Under the pieces are notes generated by a model that had not been told where the DNA came from, did not search any database, and was given only the letters and a program-made list of their open reading frames with translations. 64,000 bases of DNA from Massilia soli (GTDB lineage Bacteria > Pseudomonadota > Gammaproteobacteria > Burkholderiales > Burkholderiaceae_D), in assembly GCF_016809835.1 (NCBI RefSeq), contig NZ_JAFBIL020000002.1, forward strand, positions 434,001-498,000, read 5' to 3'. Below are positions 52,721-62,254 of the stretch, in pieces (within the stretch, counting starts at the first letter, position 1; every line of letters starts with the position of its first letter). The position numbers were made by a program, and so were the translations under genes.

Positions 52721-53761
52721 TCAGGGTGCCGGCTGGACCAGGTGGCGCCGCCGGTAGCGCAGCGATGACCAGATCGACACGGCAATGAAGGCCACGCCGG
52801 ACAGGCCGGTCAGCCATTCGGGGATATGGTACTCGACGCTGGCAAACATGATCAGCGCCAGGATGCCGATGGCGTAGTGGGCGCCGTGCTCGAGGTAGAC
52901 GAATTGCTGCAAGGTGCCCTTGTCGACCAGGTAGACCGTCATCGAGCGCACGAACATCGCGCCGATGGCCAGCCCGAGCATGATGATGACGATGTCGTTG
53001 GTAATGGCGAACGCGCCGATGACGCCGTCAAAGCTGAACGAGGCGTCGAGCACCTCCAGGTACAGGAAGCCGCCGATGCTGCCGCGCGAGATGATGTTGC
53101 CGAGCGCGGGGTCGTCCGCCGGTTGTTCCAGCAAGCTGCTGATCCATTTAACGGCAACATAAATGACGACGCCGAACACGCCCGACGCCAGCACGCTGAG
53201 CTTGTCGTGCTCCGGTACCAGCGCCATCGCGCCGAAAGCGGCAAGCAGGGCGAGCAGGACGGCCAGCCCTTCGGTCCCGTGTTTGCCCACCTTCTCTTCG
53301 ATCCGCCCCAGCCAGTGGAGTTCCTTGTCGTCGTCGAACAGGAAATTGAGGAAAACCAGCAGCAGGAAGGCGCCGCCGAAAGAGGCGACCTGGGCGTGGT
53401 GCTCGGTCAGGTGGCGCGCGTACGCGTCCGGGGTCTTGATGGCCATGCGCCAGACATCGCCAAGGCCGAGCCCGGTTGCGACGGAGACTATCAGCAAGGG
53501 AAACACCAGGCGCATGCCGAACACCGCGACCAGGATGCCGACCGTCAGGAACAGCTTGCGCCAGAACGCGTTCCAGTGGCGCAGGACCGACGCGTTGACG
53601 ACCGCGTTGTCGAACGACAGCGATACTTCCAGCACGCCCAGCACGGCGGCGATCCAGAGGGCGCCCAGCATGCCCGGCAAGCCGGCGCGCGCATACCCCC
53701 ACCAGCCCGCCACGACCATCAGCACCACGGTGACAGCGATCGAGAAGCGGAAGTGCTTCAT
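52721..53761 (-). CDS. DUF475/TerC-related integral membrane protein
   Basis: A 346-residue polytopic membrane protein (about nine helices). It has the DUF475 hallmarks VLEVSLSFDNAVVNASVL near the start and LEVLDASFSFDGVIGAFAIT later, an acidic intramembrane pair shared with TerC-type proteins, which are linked to metal export during secretion and to tellurite resistance. AAGGAAAAACA sets the start at 53761; the longer frame lacks support. Confidence 0.88.
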   Translation of the reverse strand: MKHFRFSIAVTVVLMVVAGWWGYARAGLPGMLGALWIAAVLGVLEVSLSFDNAVVNASVLRHWNAFWRKLFLTVGILVAVFGMRLVFPLLIVSVATGLGLGDVWRMAIKTPDAYARHLTEHHAQVASFGGAFLLLVFLNFLFDDDKELHWLGRIEEKVGKHGTEGLAVLLALLAAFGAMALVPEHDKLSVLASGVFGVVIYVAVKWISSLLEQPADDPALGNIISRGSIGGFLYLEVLDASFSFDGVIGAFAITNDIVIIMLGLAIGAMFVRSMTVYLVDKGTLQQFVYLEHGAHYAIGILALIMFASVEYHIPEWLTGLSGVAFIAVSIWSSLRYRRRHLVQPAP

Positions 53762-53905
53762 TGTTTTTCCTTGGCCGGAGGGGCATGCAAAAAATACCAC
53801 ACCTGCACATATTACTGCTGGCGCAGGTCGATGGGGGTAGGGAAGATGGCCGCAATGCGACTTGTTCTGCGATAATTCTGATTAGCATTTTTTTACGGAA
53901 GAAGC

Positions 53906-54325
53906 ATGGAATTCATTTATTTAATTACCCCGATCCTGACCTGGCTGGCGGTCGGTCCCATCAAATTCCTGATTAATAGCGCGCGCCATCGGCGCTGGGC
54001 ATTTGATTTGGTGGGGAATGGCGGTTTCCCGAGTAATCACAGCGCGGTGGTGACCAGCATGGCGACCCTGATCGCTTTGCGCGAGGGCATGGCGCACCCG
54101 GCCTTCGGCGTAGCGGTGACCCTGGCGTTCGTCGTCATGATCGACGCTAACAGCTTGCGCCAGCATGTGGGCCGCCAGGCCTCGGCGATCAACCTGCTGC
54201 GCGCTGGCGCTGACGCAAAAATCCTGCGCGAACGGATGGGCCATACGCTGGTCGAAATTGCAGGCGGAATTGCCACCGGCATGGCGATCGCTTTCGCGAT
54301 CCATTCCCAGTTTTCGCCGCTGTAA
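53906..54325 (+). CDS. Divergent PAP2 family protein (YuiD-like)
   Basis: A 139-residue membrane protein of the DUF212/divergent PAP2 family. PIKFLINSARHRRWAFD and GGFPSNHSAVVTSMATLIALREG are the phosphatase-like motifs, then MIDANSLRQHVGRQA and ERMGHTLVEIAGG. It likely acts on a lipid-linked or membrane phosphate ester; the substrate is unknown. Divergent from the DUF475 gene by about 145 bases. Confidence 0.9.
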   Translation: MEFIYLITPILTWLAVGPIKFLINSARHRRWAFDLVGNGGFPSNHSAVVTSMATLIALREGMAHPAFGVAVTLAFVVMIDANSLRQHVGRQASAINLLRAGADAKILRERMGHTLVEIAGGIATGMAIAFAIHSQFSPL

Positions 54326-54352
54326 ATACCCTGCAGGGCACTTATTTCCGCA

Positions 54353-54415
54353 TTTCAAGTGCCCCAAATTGCATTTCAGGCGTCCAAAACGGCACTTCAT
54401 GCATCGAAAACTGCA
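54353..54415. repeat. Three imperfect tandem 21-base repeats
   Basis: Units start at 54353, 54374 and 54395: TTTCAAGTGCCCCAAATTGC+A, TTTCAGGCGTCCAAAACGGC+A, CTTCATGCATCGAAAACTGC+A. They share TTCA at the start, a CCAAAA-like middle and GCA at the end. They lie between the PAP2 gene and the RND operon. The period equals seven codons or two helical turns. Confidence 0.75.
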
Positions 54416-54527
54416 GTATGAAAGATCGTCAATTGACGGCGTAGAGGCCGTCTAGGATACTTCGGCGTTAGCAGTTTTCATTCCAGTTTCGCATTATCAG
54501 TCATCATAATTCCCCGGAGATATCACA

Positions 54528-55706
54528 ATGCTGCGCAAAACCATTCTTGTCCTTGCCGTCGCAACGACGCTCGTCGCCTGTAGCAAGGAAGCCAAGGAAC
54601 CTGCCAAGGGCGCTACCGGCACCGCCCAGGCGGCTGGGAAGGACGGCAAGCCAGCGGTCAAGCTGCTGATTTCTCCGGAAGACCTGCTGATGGTCCAGAG
54701 TAACTCGGTCAACTCGGGCCCGATCATCACCGGCTCGATCCAGCCGGAACGCAAGGCCGACCTGCGCGCTGAAGTCTCGGCGGTGGTGCTGCAAGTGCTC
54801 AAGGAAAACGGCGACGTCGTCAAGCGCGGCGACGTGCTGGTCAAGCTCGATGAAACGTCGATCCGCGACAGCCTGAACTCGGCCGAAGCGGCGGCGCGCG
54901 CGTCCAAGCAGGCGCTCGACCAGGCCGAGCGCCAGGTCGAGCGCATGAAGACGCTGCGCACCTCGGGCATGACGTCGGCCCAGGCCATGGATGATTCTGA
55001 AGTGCGCCGCAACAACGCCCTGAGCGACCTGGCCGCGGCCCGCACCCGCGCCGTCCAGGCCCGCCAGCAGCTGCAGCGCACGCTGGTGCGCGCGCCGTTC
55101 GACGGCGTGGTCAGCGAGCGCAAGGTATCGGCCGGCGACACCGCCTCGATCGGCAAGGAACTGCTGAAGGTCATCGACCCGACCAGCATGCGCTTCGAGG
55201 GCCGCGTCTCGGCCGACCGCATCGCCGTGGTCAAGCCGGGCCAGGCGGTCAATTTCCGCATCAATGGCTACGCGGGCCAGGAATTCCGCGGCGTCGTCAA
55301 GCGTGTCGATCCGGCCGCCAACGAAGTCACCCGCCAGGTGGAAGTGCTGGTCGGCTTCGCGCCGGGCGCAGCCCAGCCGCGCGTGTCTGGCCTGTACGGC
55401 GAAGGCCGCATCGAAGCCGAAGCGGCTACCGCGCTGATGCTGCCGGAAGGCGCGCTGGTCAAGGCTGGCGATGCGGCATTCACATGGCGCCTGAAGGAGC
55501 GTTCGAGCCTGCAGAAGGTCCCGGTCAAGCTGGGTCCGCGCGACGCCCGCAGCGGCCAGTACGAAGTGCGCAGCGGCCTGGCCGCCGGCGACCTCGTCAT
55601 GCGCAACGTGAGCTCGTCGTTCAGCGACGGCCAGAAGGTCGAGATGGCTTCGCCCGCCAAGGTCGCCAGCGCCAACGCAGGCCAGAACGCCGCACAAGGA
55701 AAATAA
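54528..55706 (+). CDS. RND efflux periplasmic adaptor lipoprotein
   Basis: A 392-residue membrane-fusion protein. MLRKTILVLAVATTLVAC is a lipoprotein signal with Cys18 as the lipid site. A barrel-sandwich (lipoyl-like) domain (DLRAEVSAVVLQVLKENGDV and LVRAPFDGVVSERKVSAGD) flanks an alpha hairpin (about 120-175), then the beta-barrel and membrane-proximal domains. It joins the RND pump encoded three bases downstream. The C-terminus is unusually Ala/Lys-rich. Confidence 0.92.
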   Translation: MLRKTILVLAVATTLVACSKEAKEPAKGATGTAQAAGKDGKPAVKLLISPEDLLMVQSNSVNSGPIITGSIQPERKADLRAEVSAVVLQVLKENGDVVKRGDVLVKLDETSIRDSLNSAEAAARASKQALDQAERQVERMKTLRTSGMTSAQAMDDSEVRRNNALSDLAAARTRAVQARQQLQRTLVRAPFDGVVSERKVSAGDTASIGKELLKVIDPTSMRFEGRVSADRIAVVKPGQAVNFRINGYAGQEFRGVVKRVDPAANEVTRQVEVLVGFAPGAAQPRVSGLYGEGRIEAEAATALMLPEGALVKAGDAAFTWRLKERSSLQKVPVKLGPRDARSGQYEVRSGLAAGDLVMRNVSSSFSDGQKVEMASPAKVASANAGQNAAQGK

Positions 55707-55709
55707 GCC

Positions 55710-58700
55710 ATGTTCTTATCCGATTTCAGCATCAAGCGGCCAATCGCAACGATCGTCCTGATCGTTGCGATGATGTGCCTGGGCCTGCTGGCCCTGAACA
55801 AGCTGCGCGTGAACCAGAACCCGGACGTCGACATCCCGGCGCTGATGATCAATATCCCGTACCCGGGCGCATCGCCCGAGACGGTCGAGCGCGAGGTCGT
55901 CAACCGGATTGAGAAATCGCTGCAAAGCATTCCCGGCGTCAAGGAAGTCAACGTCGATGCGCGCGAAGGCAGCGCCCAGTTCTGGCTCGAGTTCGGTTTC
56001 GACAAGAACCTGATCGAAGCGTCCGATGAAGTGCGCAACGCGATTGCGGCGGTGCGCTACAAGCTGCCGGTGGAGATGCGCGAGCCGATCCTGCAACGCT
56101 TCGACCCGGCCAGCCAGCCGATCCTCAACATGTCGCTGTCGTCGAGCACCCAAAGCCACGCGGAAATTTCACGCCTGGCCGAGGACTTGCTGGCCGACCG
56201 TTTCCGCGGCATCGACGGGGTCGCGGCGGTCAACGTCAACGGCGCCCTGCGGCGCGAGCTGTCGGTGCTGCTGCGCTCTGAAAAGCTGCGCGAATATAAC
56301 GTCTCCGTGTCCGAAGTCGTGGCCGCCCTGCGCAGCCAGAACACCAACGCCCCGGTCGGCAAGATCCGCGGCGACATGGATGAAAAGAGCATCCGCCTGA
56401 TCGGCCGCATCGAGTCGCCGGAAGCGTTCCAGCAGATCGTGGTCAAGCGCCGCGGCGACGAGCTGGTGCGCCTTTCGCAGGTGGCTGAAATCGAGGACGG
56501 CTTCGCTGAAATCAACAGCGTGAGTATCCGCAGCGGCAAGCCGAATGTCGGCATCTCGGTGATCCGTTCGCGCGAGGCCAGTACCGTCAGCGTGGCCAAC
56601 AAGGCCAAGGAACTGGTCAAGGAAATCGAGAAAGACCTGCCGGAAGGCACCAGGCTGGAAATCACCCGCGACGGCGGCGACGAAGCCCAGCGCAGCCTGA
56701 ACAACGTGATCGAATCGCTGGTGTTCGGCGCCGTGCTGACCATCTTCGTGGTGTACGCCTTCCTCAATTCATGGCGCTCGACCCTGATTACCGCGCTGTC
56801 GCTGCCGACCTCGGTGCTGGCCTCGTTCATCGCGGTCTGGCTGTCGGGCTTCACCTTGAACTTCATGACCCTGCTCGGCCTGTCGCTGGCGATCGGCGTG
56901 CTGATCGACGATGCCATCGTGGTGCGGGAAAACATCGTGCGCCACATGCAGATGGGCTCGGACCGCCGCAAGGCCGCGATGGAAGGCACGGCCGAGATCG
57001 GCCTGGCCGTGGCCGCGACGACCTTCTCGATCATTGCCGTGTTCATTCCGGTGGCGTTCATGCCGGGCATCTCCGGCGAATGGTTCCGTCCGTTCGCACT
57101 GACCGTGACCTGCTCGGTGCTGGTCAGCCTGGTCATTTCGTTCACGCTTGACCCGATGCTGTCGGCCTACTGGGGCGACCCGGCCGACCACCACACGGCG
57201 CCGAAGAAAGGCCTGTCGAAAGTCCTGCAGCGCTTCAACGACTGGTTCGACCACCAGGCCGACCGCTACGGCAACGTCATCGGCTGGGCACTGCATCACC
57301 GCGTCTGGATGACCCTGATTGCCGTGACAACCTTCATCGGTGCGATCGCACTGCACGTGATGTTCGGCGGTTCGAGCTTCCTGCCGGCAGCCGATAGCGG
57401 CAACCTGCGGATCGAAATCCGGGTGCCGGCATCGTCTTCGGTCGGTTACTCCCAGGCCAAGGTCGAGAAAGCGGCAGAACTGGCGCGCTCGATTCCTGAA
57501 ACCAAGGACACCAACAGCTTCATCAATCTTGGCGGCGGCCAGATCTATGTCGACATCGGCAAGCGCAACACCCGCGAGCGCAGCGCCAAGGAGATCGCAG
57601 TCGAGCTGCGCGCCAAGGTGGCCCAGCTGGTCGGCGCCGAATACACGGTCATCGATGACCTGCAAGGCGGCGGCAAGCCGATCCGGATGGAGTTCACCGG
57701 CCCGGATTCGCGCAAGCTGCTGGAAATCACTGGCGCCTACATGGACAAGCTGCGCCAGGTGCCTGGCGTGGTCGACGTCGGCCTGTCGGAGCAGGATCCG
57801 AAGAACGAGCTGCAGATCGAACTGAACCGCGGCCTGGCGAATTCGATGGGCATCTCCGTCAACGATGCCGCCCAGTCGCTGCGCGTGGCATTCGCCGGCG
57901 TGGAAGTGGGCGACTGGGTCGATCCGACCGGCGAAACCCGCGACGTGGCGGTGCGCCTGCACCCGGCCGACCGCGTATCGGCCGAGAACATCGAGCGCCT
58001 GCCGATCGCCGTGACCGGCACCAACCAGATGGTTCCGCTCGACCAGATCGCCACGATCACGATGGGCAAGGGTCCGTCGACGATCTCGCACAAGGACGGC
58101 AAGCGCGTGATGGCGGTGTCGGCCAACGTCCAGGGCCGTTCGCCTGGCGAAGCGACCCAGGACGCGGTCAAGCTGGCCGACGCCATGGACTACCCGCCAG
58201 GCTACGGCCGCAAGCTGGGTGGGGCCGGTGAAGACCAGAAGGACTTGTTCACCAACATGACGGTGGCCTTGTTGTCCGGTATCGGCCTGATGTACCTGAT
58301 CCTGGTGATGCAGTTCGGCTCGTTCACCGCGCCGGTCGCCGTGATGCTGTCGCTGCCGCTGTCGCTGATCGGCGTGGTGCTGGCGCTGATGTTGACCGGT
58401 AATACCCTCAACCTGATGAGCTTTATCGGCATCATCATGCTGATGGGACTGGTGGCGAAGAACGCGATCCTGCTGCTGGACGCGGCCCGCAAGCGCGAGG
58501 CGGAAGGTTACGGCCGCGAAGATGCGCTGATGTACGCCGGCCGCATGCGCCTGCGTCCGATCCTGATGACGACGTTCGCGCTGATCGCCGGCATGTTCCC
58601 GGTCGCGCTGGGCCTGGGCGAAGGCGGCGAATTCTATCGTCCGCTGGCGATCGCGATCATCGGCGGCACGATCACCTCGACCATCCTGACCCTGCTGGTG

Positions 58701-58922
58701 GTGCCGACGTTCTACGACAGTATCGAGATCAAGCGCGACAACATGGCCGCCAAGTTCCATGCCCGTGCCGAGCGTTACCATGCGCTGCCGGCGTTCCTGA
58801 TGACGTTCCTGGAAGTGATCTTCTTCCTGACCTTCATCCGCCTGGTCTACCGTCTGGTGATGAAGGCGTTTAACAAGGTGACGGGCCGCAACCCGATCGT
58901 TGTGCCCGAGCTGGCACGGTAA
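55710..58922 (+). CDS. RND multidrug-type efflux permease
   Basis: A 1070-residue inner-membrane proton-drug antiporter of the HAE-1 type. MFLSDFSIKRPIATIVL, IPYPGASPETVEREV, then TM4 GLSLAIGVLIDDAIVVRENI with the Asp-Asp proton relay, LDPMLSAYW and the second-half repeats (GLVAKNAILLLD, EGGEFYRPLA) are all intact. Substrates cannot be told. No outer-membrane channel gene follows, so a shared TolC is implied. It ends at a strong terminator. Confidence 0.95.
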   Translation: MFLSDFSIKRPIATIVLIVAMMCLGLLALNKLRVNQNPDVDIPALMINIPYPGASPETVEREVVNRIEKSLQSIPGVKEVNVDAREGSAQFWLEFGFDKNLIEASDEVRNAIAAVRYKLPVEMREPILQRFDPASQPILNMSLSSSTQSHAEISRLAEDLLADRFRGIDGVAAVNVNGALRRELSVLLRSEKLREYNVSVSEVVAALRSQNTNAPVGKIRGDMDEKSIRLIGRIESPEAFQQIVVKRRGDELVRLSQVAEIEDGFAEINSVSIRSGKPNVGISVIRSREASTVSVANKAKELVKEIEKDLPEGTRLEITRDGGDEAQRSLNNVIESLVFGAVLTIFVVYAFLNSWRSTLITALSLPTSVLASFIAVWLSGFTLNFMTLLGLSLAIGVLIDDAIVVRENIVRHMQMGSDRRKAAMEGTAEIGLAVAATTFSIIAVFIPVAFMPGISGEWFRPFALTVTCSVLVSLVISFTLDPMLSAYWGDPADHHTAPKKGLSKVLQRFNDWFDHQADRYGNVIGWALHHRVWMTLIAVTTFIGAIALHVMFGGSSFLPAADSGNLRIEIRVPASSSVGYSQAKVEKAAELARSIPETKDTNSFINLGGGQIYVDIGKRNTRERSAKEIAVELRAKVAQLVGAEYTVIDDLQGGGKPIRMEFTGPDSRKLLEITGAYMDKLRQVPGVVDVGLSEQDPKNELQIELNRGLANSMGISVNDAAQSLRVAFAGVEVGDWVDPTGETRDVAVRLHPADRVSAENIERLPIAVTGTNQMVPLDQIATITMGKGPSTISHKDGKRVMAVSANVQGRSPGEATQDAVKLADAMDYPPGYGRKLGGAGEDQKDLFTNMTVALLSGIGLMYLILVMQFGSFTAPVAVMLSLPLSLIGVVLALMLTGNTLNLMSFIGIIMLMGLVAKNAILLLDAARKREAEGYGREDALMYAGRMRLRPILMTTFALIAGMFPVALGLGEGGEFYRPLAIAIIGGTITSTILTLLVVPTFYDSIEIKRDNMAAKFHARAERYHALPAFLMTFLEVIFFLTFIRLVYRLVMKAFNKVTGRNPIVVPELAR

Positions 58923-58950
58923 GCGATCCGTTGTATCGACGTAAGGAGAG

Positions 58951-58975
58951 GGCCGCGCAAGCGGCCCTTTTTTTC
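58951..58975 (+). terminator. Strong rho-independent terminator after the RND pump
   Basis: GGGCCGC-GCAA-GCGGCCC is a seven-pair stem with a four-base loop followed by seven T. It ends the adaptor-pump operon and faces the convergent lipoprotein gene. Confidence 0.95.
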
Positions 58976-59054
58976 GGCCAGGTCGCCGCCAGCGGCATAA
59001 CCGGCTTTACACGCTTGGGGCCCGCCAGGCCTTAGCCCGGCGGGCAAACCGTGC

Positions 59055-59420
59055 TTACTTGGTGTCAGGCGGGGGAGTCGTGGTTGTGGTGGTGGTGGCG
59101 GCGCCCGTGTCGGTAGTGCCGGTCGTGCCCGACGTGCCCGAGGTTCCCGAGGTGCCGTCGGCCGGTGGCGTGGTGGTCGTGGTGGTCGTCGTGGTGGTGT
59201 CGCCGGTAGTGCCGGTGGTGCCAGTACCGGTGGTGCCGGTATCGCCCATGGTGCCGGTGTCGCCGGCGGTGCCGCTGGTACCCGACGTGGTGCTTGGCGT
59301 CGTCGTGATCGTGGTGTCGGTGGTGCCGGTTGCAGCTTCGTCACGCTTGCAGGCGCTGAGCGACGCCGTTACCACCACCGCCGCCAGCAGGATTTTTGTT
59401 ACGTTCGAAAGTGATTTCAT
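59055..59420 (-). CDS. Thr/Gly-rich low-complexity lipoprotein
   Basis: A 121-residue protein. KILLAAVVVTASLSAC gives a lipobox with Cys24 as lipid site; the mature part starts KRDEAATG and is almost wholly Thr, Gly, Ser, Asp and Pro, with GTSGT, TGTTG and TTTTTT runs. GAGGAG before the ATG at 59420 sets the start; the frame extends 24 codons upstream. It is likely a disordered cell-surface or periplasmic tether. No family recognised. Convergent with the RND pump. Confidence 0.8.
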   Translation of the reverse strand: MKSLSNVTKILLAAVVVTASLSACKRDEAATGTTDTTITTTPSTTSGTSGTAGDTGTMGDTGTTGTGTTGTTGDTTTTTTTTTTPPADGTSGTSGTSGTTGTTDTGAATTTTTTTPPPDTK

Positions 59421-59805
59421 TGTTTGCTCCTCGTTCACGTCAATTGAATATCGCCTGCGTTTCGCGCCTTGCCGAAACGTAGGAAATGCCATTCAGTCCC
59501 TCAGTTGAGCCTGATAACGACCCGCGAAAGGGACCATCAGGGAACCGACGCAGCGAGACACGTGGCCCCGTTCAGTGCACGAATTCGACTGTAAAAATTA
59601 GACTTGGAAGGTTCTCGCCAGTTCGTCGATTTGTTCAAAACCGCCGCAATTGGCCGTGTGAGCGTCGTCGGTTTGATATGGCGCAAACCCGCAACGTTGG
59701 AGTCGCGTGGGTACAGGAAATGTCGCTGGCCTGGCATGTCGCGCGGCAAGGCGTAAGCGACGGCTACCGGCAATGCCGGGGCAGCGGGCCGCATCGGGCA
59801 CGTGG
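59421..59805. other. Intergenic region upstream of the Thr-rich lipoprotein
   Basis: I see no convincing gene in these 385 bases; open frames present are short and unlike their neighbours. It must carry the lipoprotein promoter on the minus strand and the 3' end of the histidine phosphatase gene. Confidence 0.5.
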
Positions 59806-60570
59806 CTAGGCTTTTGGCGCGGTCGGCATGTCTTTTTGCACCGTGATCGGCGTGCCGCTATCGAGCAGCGGCGCGACGAAGTTGGCGCTCTGCAGTACCA
59901 GCTTGCCGCGCTTGCCGACGGTGCGGTCGAATGCATACGCGGTGGCCGAACAGTTGGGCACGTCGCCGGCCCGGTCGATATCGAGAATGCGCGCTTCGTC
60001 GAGGCGCTCGAACAGGTAGCGGAAGCAATTGACCGTGACCTGGTGGCCGACGATCAGGACCCGTTCCTTGCAGTATTCGCGGGTGATGGTGTCGAGTACG
60101 CTGCGCAGGCGCAGGATGACGTCGCACCAGCTTTCGCCGCCAGGCGGACGGAAGTAGAACTTGCCCACATGCTGGCGCTGCTCGTACAGCACGGGATAGT
60201 TGTGCGCGATGCCGTGGGTGGTCAGGCGGTCGAGGATGCCAAACTCCTTTTCACGCAGGCGCTCGTCGACCTGGACAGCCATCAGGCTGTCGCGGCCGAT
60301 GGCCCGGATGATGATGCGGGCGGTCTCGACGGCGCGCACATACGGCGAATGCAGCACCACATTCGGCCGCTGGCCGCCGGGCAGCGAAGCGAACCAGCCG
60401 CCCAGGGCCTGCGACTGGCGGATGCCGAGATCCGACAGCGGCACATCGACGTCGCGCCCGGCAATGTCGATCAGGTGCCCGGCCGCCGCCTCGGCGGCGT
60501 CGCGCGCGACATTTCCGGCGCTCTGGCCATGCCTGACCAGCCAGATATCCTGTGGCCATTTCTGCTCCAT
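59806..60570 (-). CDS. Histidine phosphatase family protein
   Basis: A 254-residue phosphoglycerate-mutase-like enzyme. IWLVRHGQSAGN holds the phosphate-accepting His, SPYVRAVETARI the conserved Arg, REKEFGILD the acid, and VLIVGHQVTVNCF the second His. Substrate is unknown; cofactor-type phosphatases and broad-specificity phosphatases share this fold. Confidence 0.9.
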   Translation of the reverse strand: MEQKWPQDIWLVRHGQSAGNVARDAAEAAAGHLIDIAGRDVDVPLSDLGIRQSQALGGWFASLPGGQRPNVVLHSPYVRAVETARIIIRAIGRDSLMAVQVDERLREKEFGILDRLTTHGIAHNYPVLYEQRQHVGKFYFRPPGGESWCDVILRLRSVLDTITREYCKERVLIVGHQVTVNCFRYLFERLDEARILDIDRAGDVPNCSATAYAFDRTVGKRGKLVLQSANFVAPLLDSGTPITVQKDMPTAPKA

Positions 60571-60659
60571 TGCCGCCGCCTCGCCAAGGTTGACATGGCC
60601 TCGATCATAGACGGAGCCGGCGGGCCGTCAGCGCACGATAGGCCGCGAAACGATGCCGG

Positions 60660-62060
60660 TCAGGCGGGCTGCTCGTCGCTGTCGAGATTGACGTCGGCAT
60701 CGCTATTGAACACCGCGCTGTCGGTTTGCCCCAGCACGCGGCTGGTGATGGTGCCCGCGGTAATCGAGCCGCTGACATTGAGCGCGGTGCGGCCCATGTC
60801 GATCAATGGTTCGATCGAAATGAGCAGGCCGGCCAGCGCGACCGGCAGGTCGAGCGAGGACAGCACGATCAGGGCGGCGAAGGTGGCGCCGCCGCCGACC
60901 CCGGCCACGCCGACCGAGCCGACCGCGATGATCGCCAGCAGCGGCACGATGAACGACACGGTCCAGGGGTCGATGCCGACGGTGGGTGCGATCATCACGG
61001 CCAGCATGGCCGGATAGATGCCGGCGCAGCCGTTCTGGCCGATGGTCGAGCCGAACGAGGCGGCGAAGTTGGCGATTCCTTCCGGGGTGCCCAGGCGCGT
61101 GGTCTGCGTCTGCACGCTCATCGGGATCGCGCCGGCGCTGGTGCGCGAGCTGAACGCGAACGCCAGCACCGGGAAAATTTTCTTTACGAAGCGCAGCGGG
61201 TTCAGGCCAACGGCCGAGATCAGCAGCAGGTGGACGCAGAACATCAGCAGCAGGGCGCTGTAGGATGCCGCCACGAAGCTGATCAGCTTGGCGATGTCGT
61301 CCGGCTTCGAGCCGCCCACCACCATCGCCATCAGGGCGAACACGCCGAACGGCGTCAGGCGCAGCACCAGGGTCACCATGCGCATCACGATGGCGTGCGC
61401 GACCTTGATGAAGTTACTGAAGGAATCGAAGATGTCCGGCATCTTGCTGGCGATGCCGGTGGCCGAGATGCCGATGAAGATCGAGAAAATGACCACCGCA
61501 ATGGTCGACGTCTTGCGCGCGCCCGTCATGTCGAGGAAGGGGTTGGCGGGGATGAAGGACAGGATCATGCTTGGCAGCGAGACGCCCTGGGCGGTCGCCA
61601 GGTTGCCTTGCATATACTCGCCGCGCGCCACTTCGGCGGCGCTGGCGGTGAGTCCGACGGCGCTCAGGCCGAACAGCTTGGCCATGGCGATGCCGATGCA
61701 GGCGGCGACCAGGGTGGTGGCGATCAGGATGCCGATGGTCAGGGCGCTGATCTTGCCGAGCGACGAGGCGTCCCTGAGCTTGAGGATGGCCGAGATGATC
61801 GACACCATAATCAGCGGCATGATGATCATCTTCAGCAGGCTGACATAGCCGGTGCCGAGGATGTCGAGGTAGGCATTGGTGTCGGCGATCAGCGGGGCGC
61901 CGGCGCCGTAGACCAGCTGGAACGCGGCGCCCAGCAGCACGCCCAGTCCCATGCCAGTGAACACCCGGGTGGTGAACGAGGCATGCGCCGCCTGCATGCG
62001 GTACAGCAGGAAGCAGATGGCAAGCGCGACGGTGAGATTGAGGATTAGCAGGAGGCTCAT
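60660..62060 (-). CDS. tcyP: L-cystine/dicarboxylate:cation symporter (TcyP-like)
   Basis: A 466-residue DAACS-family symporter with eight or so membrane helices and two hairpin loops: SRTSAGAIPMSVQTQ, FGSTIGQNGCAGIYPAML and the AGVGGGATFAALIVLSSL region. Start residues VFTGMGLGVLLGAAFQLVYG match the cystine importer TcyP (YdjN). AAGGAACAC before MSLLLILNL sets the start. Cystine uptake would complement the sulfate route encoded at 10-17 kb. A glutamate or C4-dicarboxylate substrate is the alternative. Confidence 0.82.
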   Translation of the reverse strand: MSLLLILNLTVALAICFLLYRMQAAHASFTTRVFTGMGLGVLLGAAFQLVYGAGAPLIADTNAYLDILGTGYVSLLKMIIMPLIMVSIISAILKLRDASSLGKISALTIGILIATTLVAACIGIAMAKLFGLSAVGLTASAAEVARGEYMQGNLATAQGVSLPSMILSFIPANPFLDMTGARKTSTIAVVIFSIFIGISATGIASKMPDIFDSFSNFIKVAHAIVMRMVTLVLRLTPFGVFALMAMVVGGSKPDDIAKLISFVAASYSALLLMFCVHLLLISAVGLNPLRFVKKIFPVLAFAFSSRTSAGAIPMSVQTQTTRLGTPEGIANFAASFGSTIGQNGCAGIYPAMLAVMIAPTVGIDPWTVSFIVPLLAIIAVGSVGVAGVGGGATFAALIVLSSLDLPVALAGLLISIEPLIDMGRTALNVSGSITAGTITSRVLGQTDSAVFNSDADVNLDSDEQPA

Positions 62061-62187
62061 GTGTTCCTTTGGTAAGGCAGGCACGAGACGGGGCGGCCTG
62101 CTGCTTTGTCAGGCATTTTAAAGCGAATTGGGCAATGTTGCTTTTCAGCCCGTTGCCGGCTGGCGCAGGCGTGTGGCGGCGATCCGC

Positions 62188-62228
62188 GTTCACGGGCGCC
62201 GGGCGATTGCCCGGCTGCCGGCGTGAAC
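62188..62228. other. 41-base hairpin between tcyP and the DUF3297 gene
   Basis: GTTCACG at the left pairs with CGTGAAC at the right, and inside it CCGGGC pairs with GCCCGG around GATT. It lies past the stop of the DUF3297 gene (minus strand) with no T-run, so it is a possible 3' end structure. Confidence 0.55.
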
Positions 62229-62254
62229 GGGTGGGTCAGGACGGCGGAAGCGAA

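Noticed and set aside
56769-58781. 670-codon minus-strand open frame over the RND permease
   Set aside because: Antisense to a gene whose RND motifs are unmistakable; its His/Gln-rich protein is a frame shadow.
59059-59508. Val-rich plus-strand frame over the Thr-rich lipoprotein
   Set aside because: It is the complement of the Thr/Gly repeat codons and has no signal or ribosome site, whereas the minus-strand gene has both.
60726-62048. 440-codon plus-strand frame over tcyP
   Set aside because: Glu/Gly/Arg/Gln-rich shadow of a hydrophobic transporter gene; no start site or motif.
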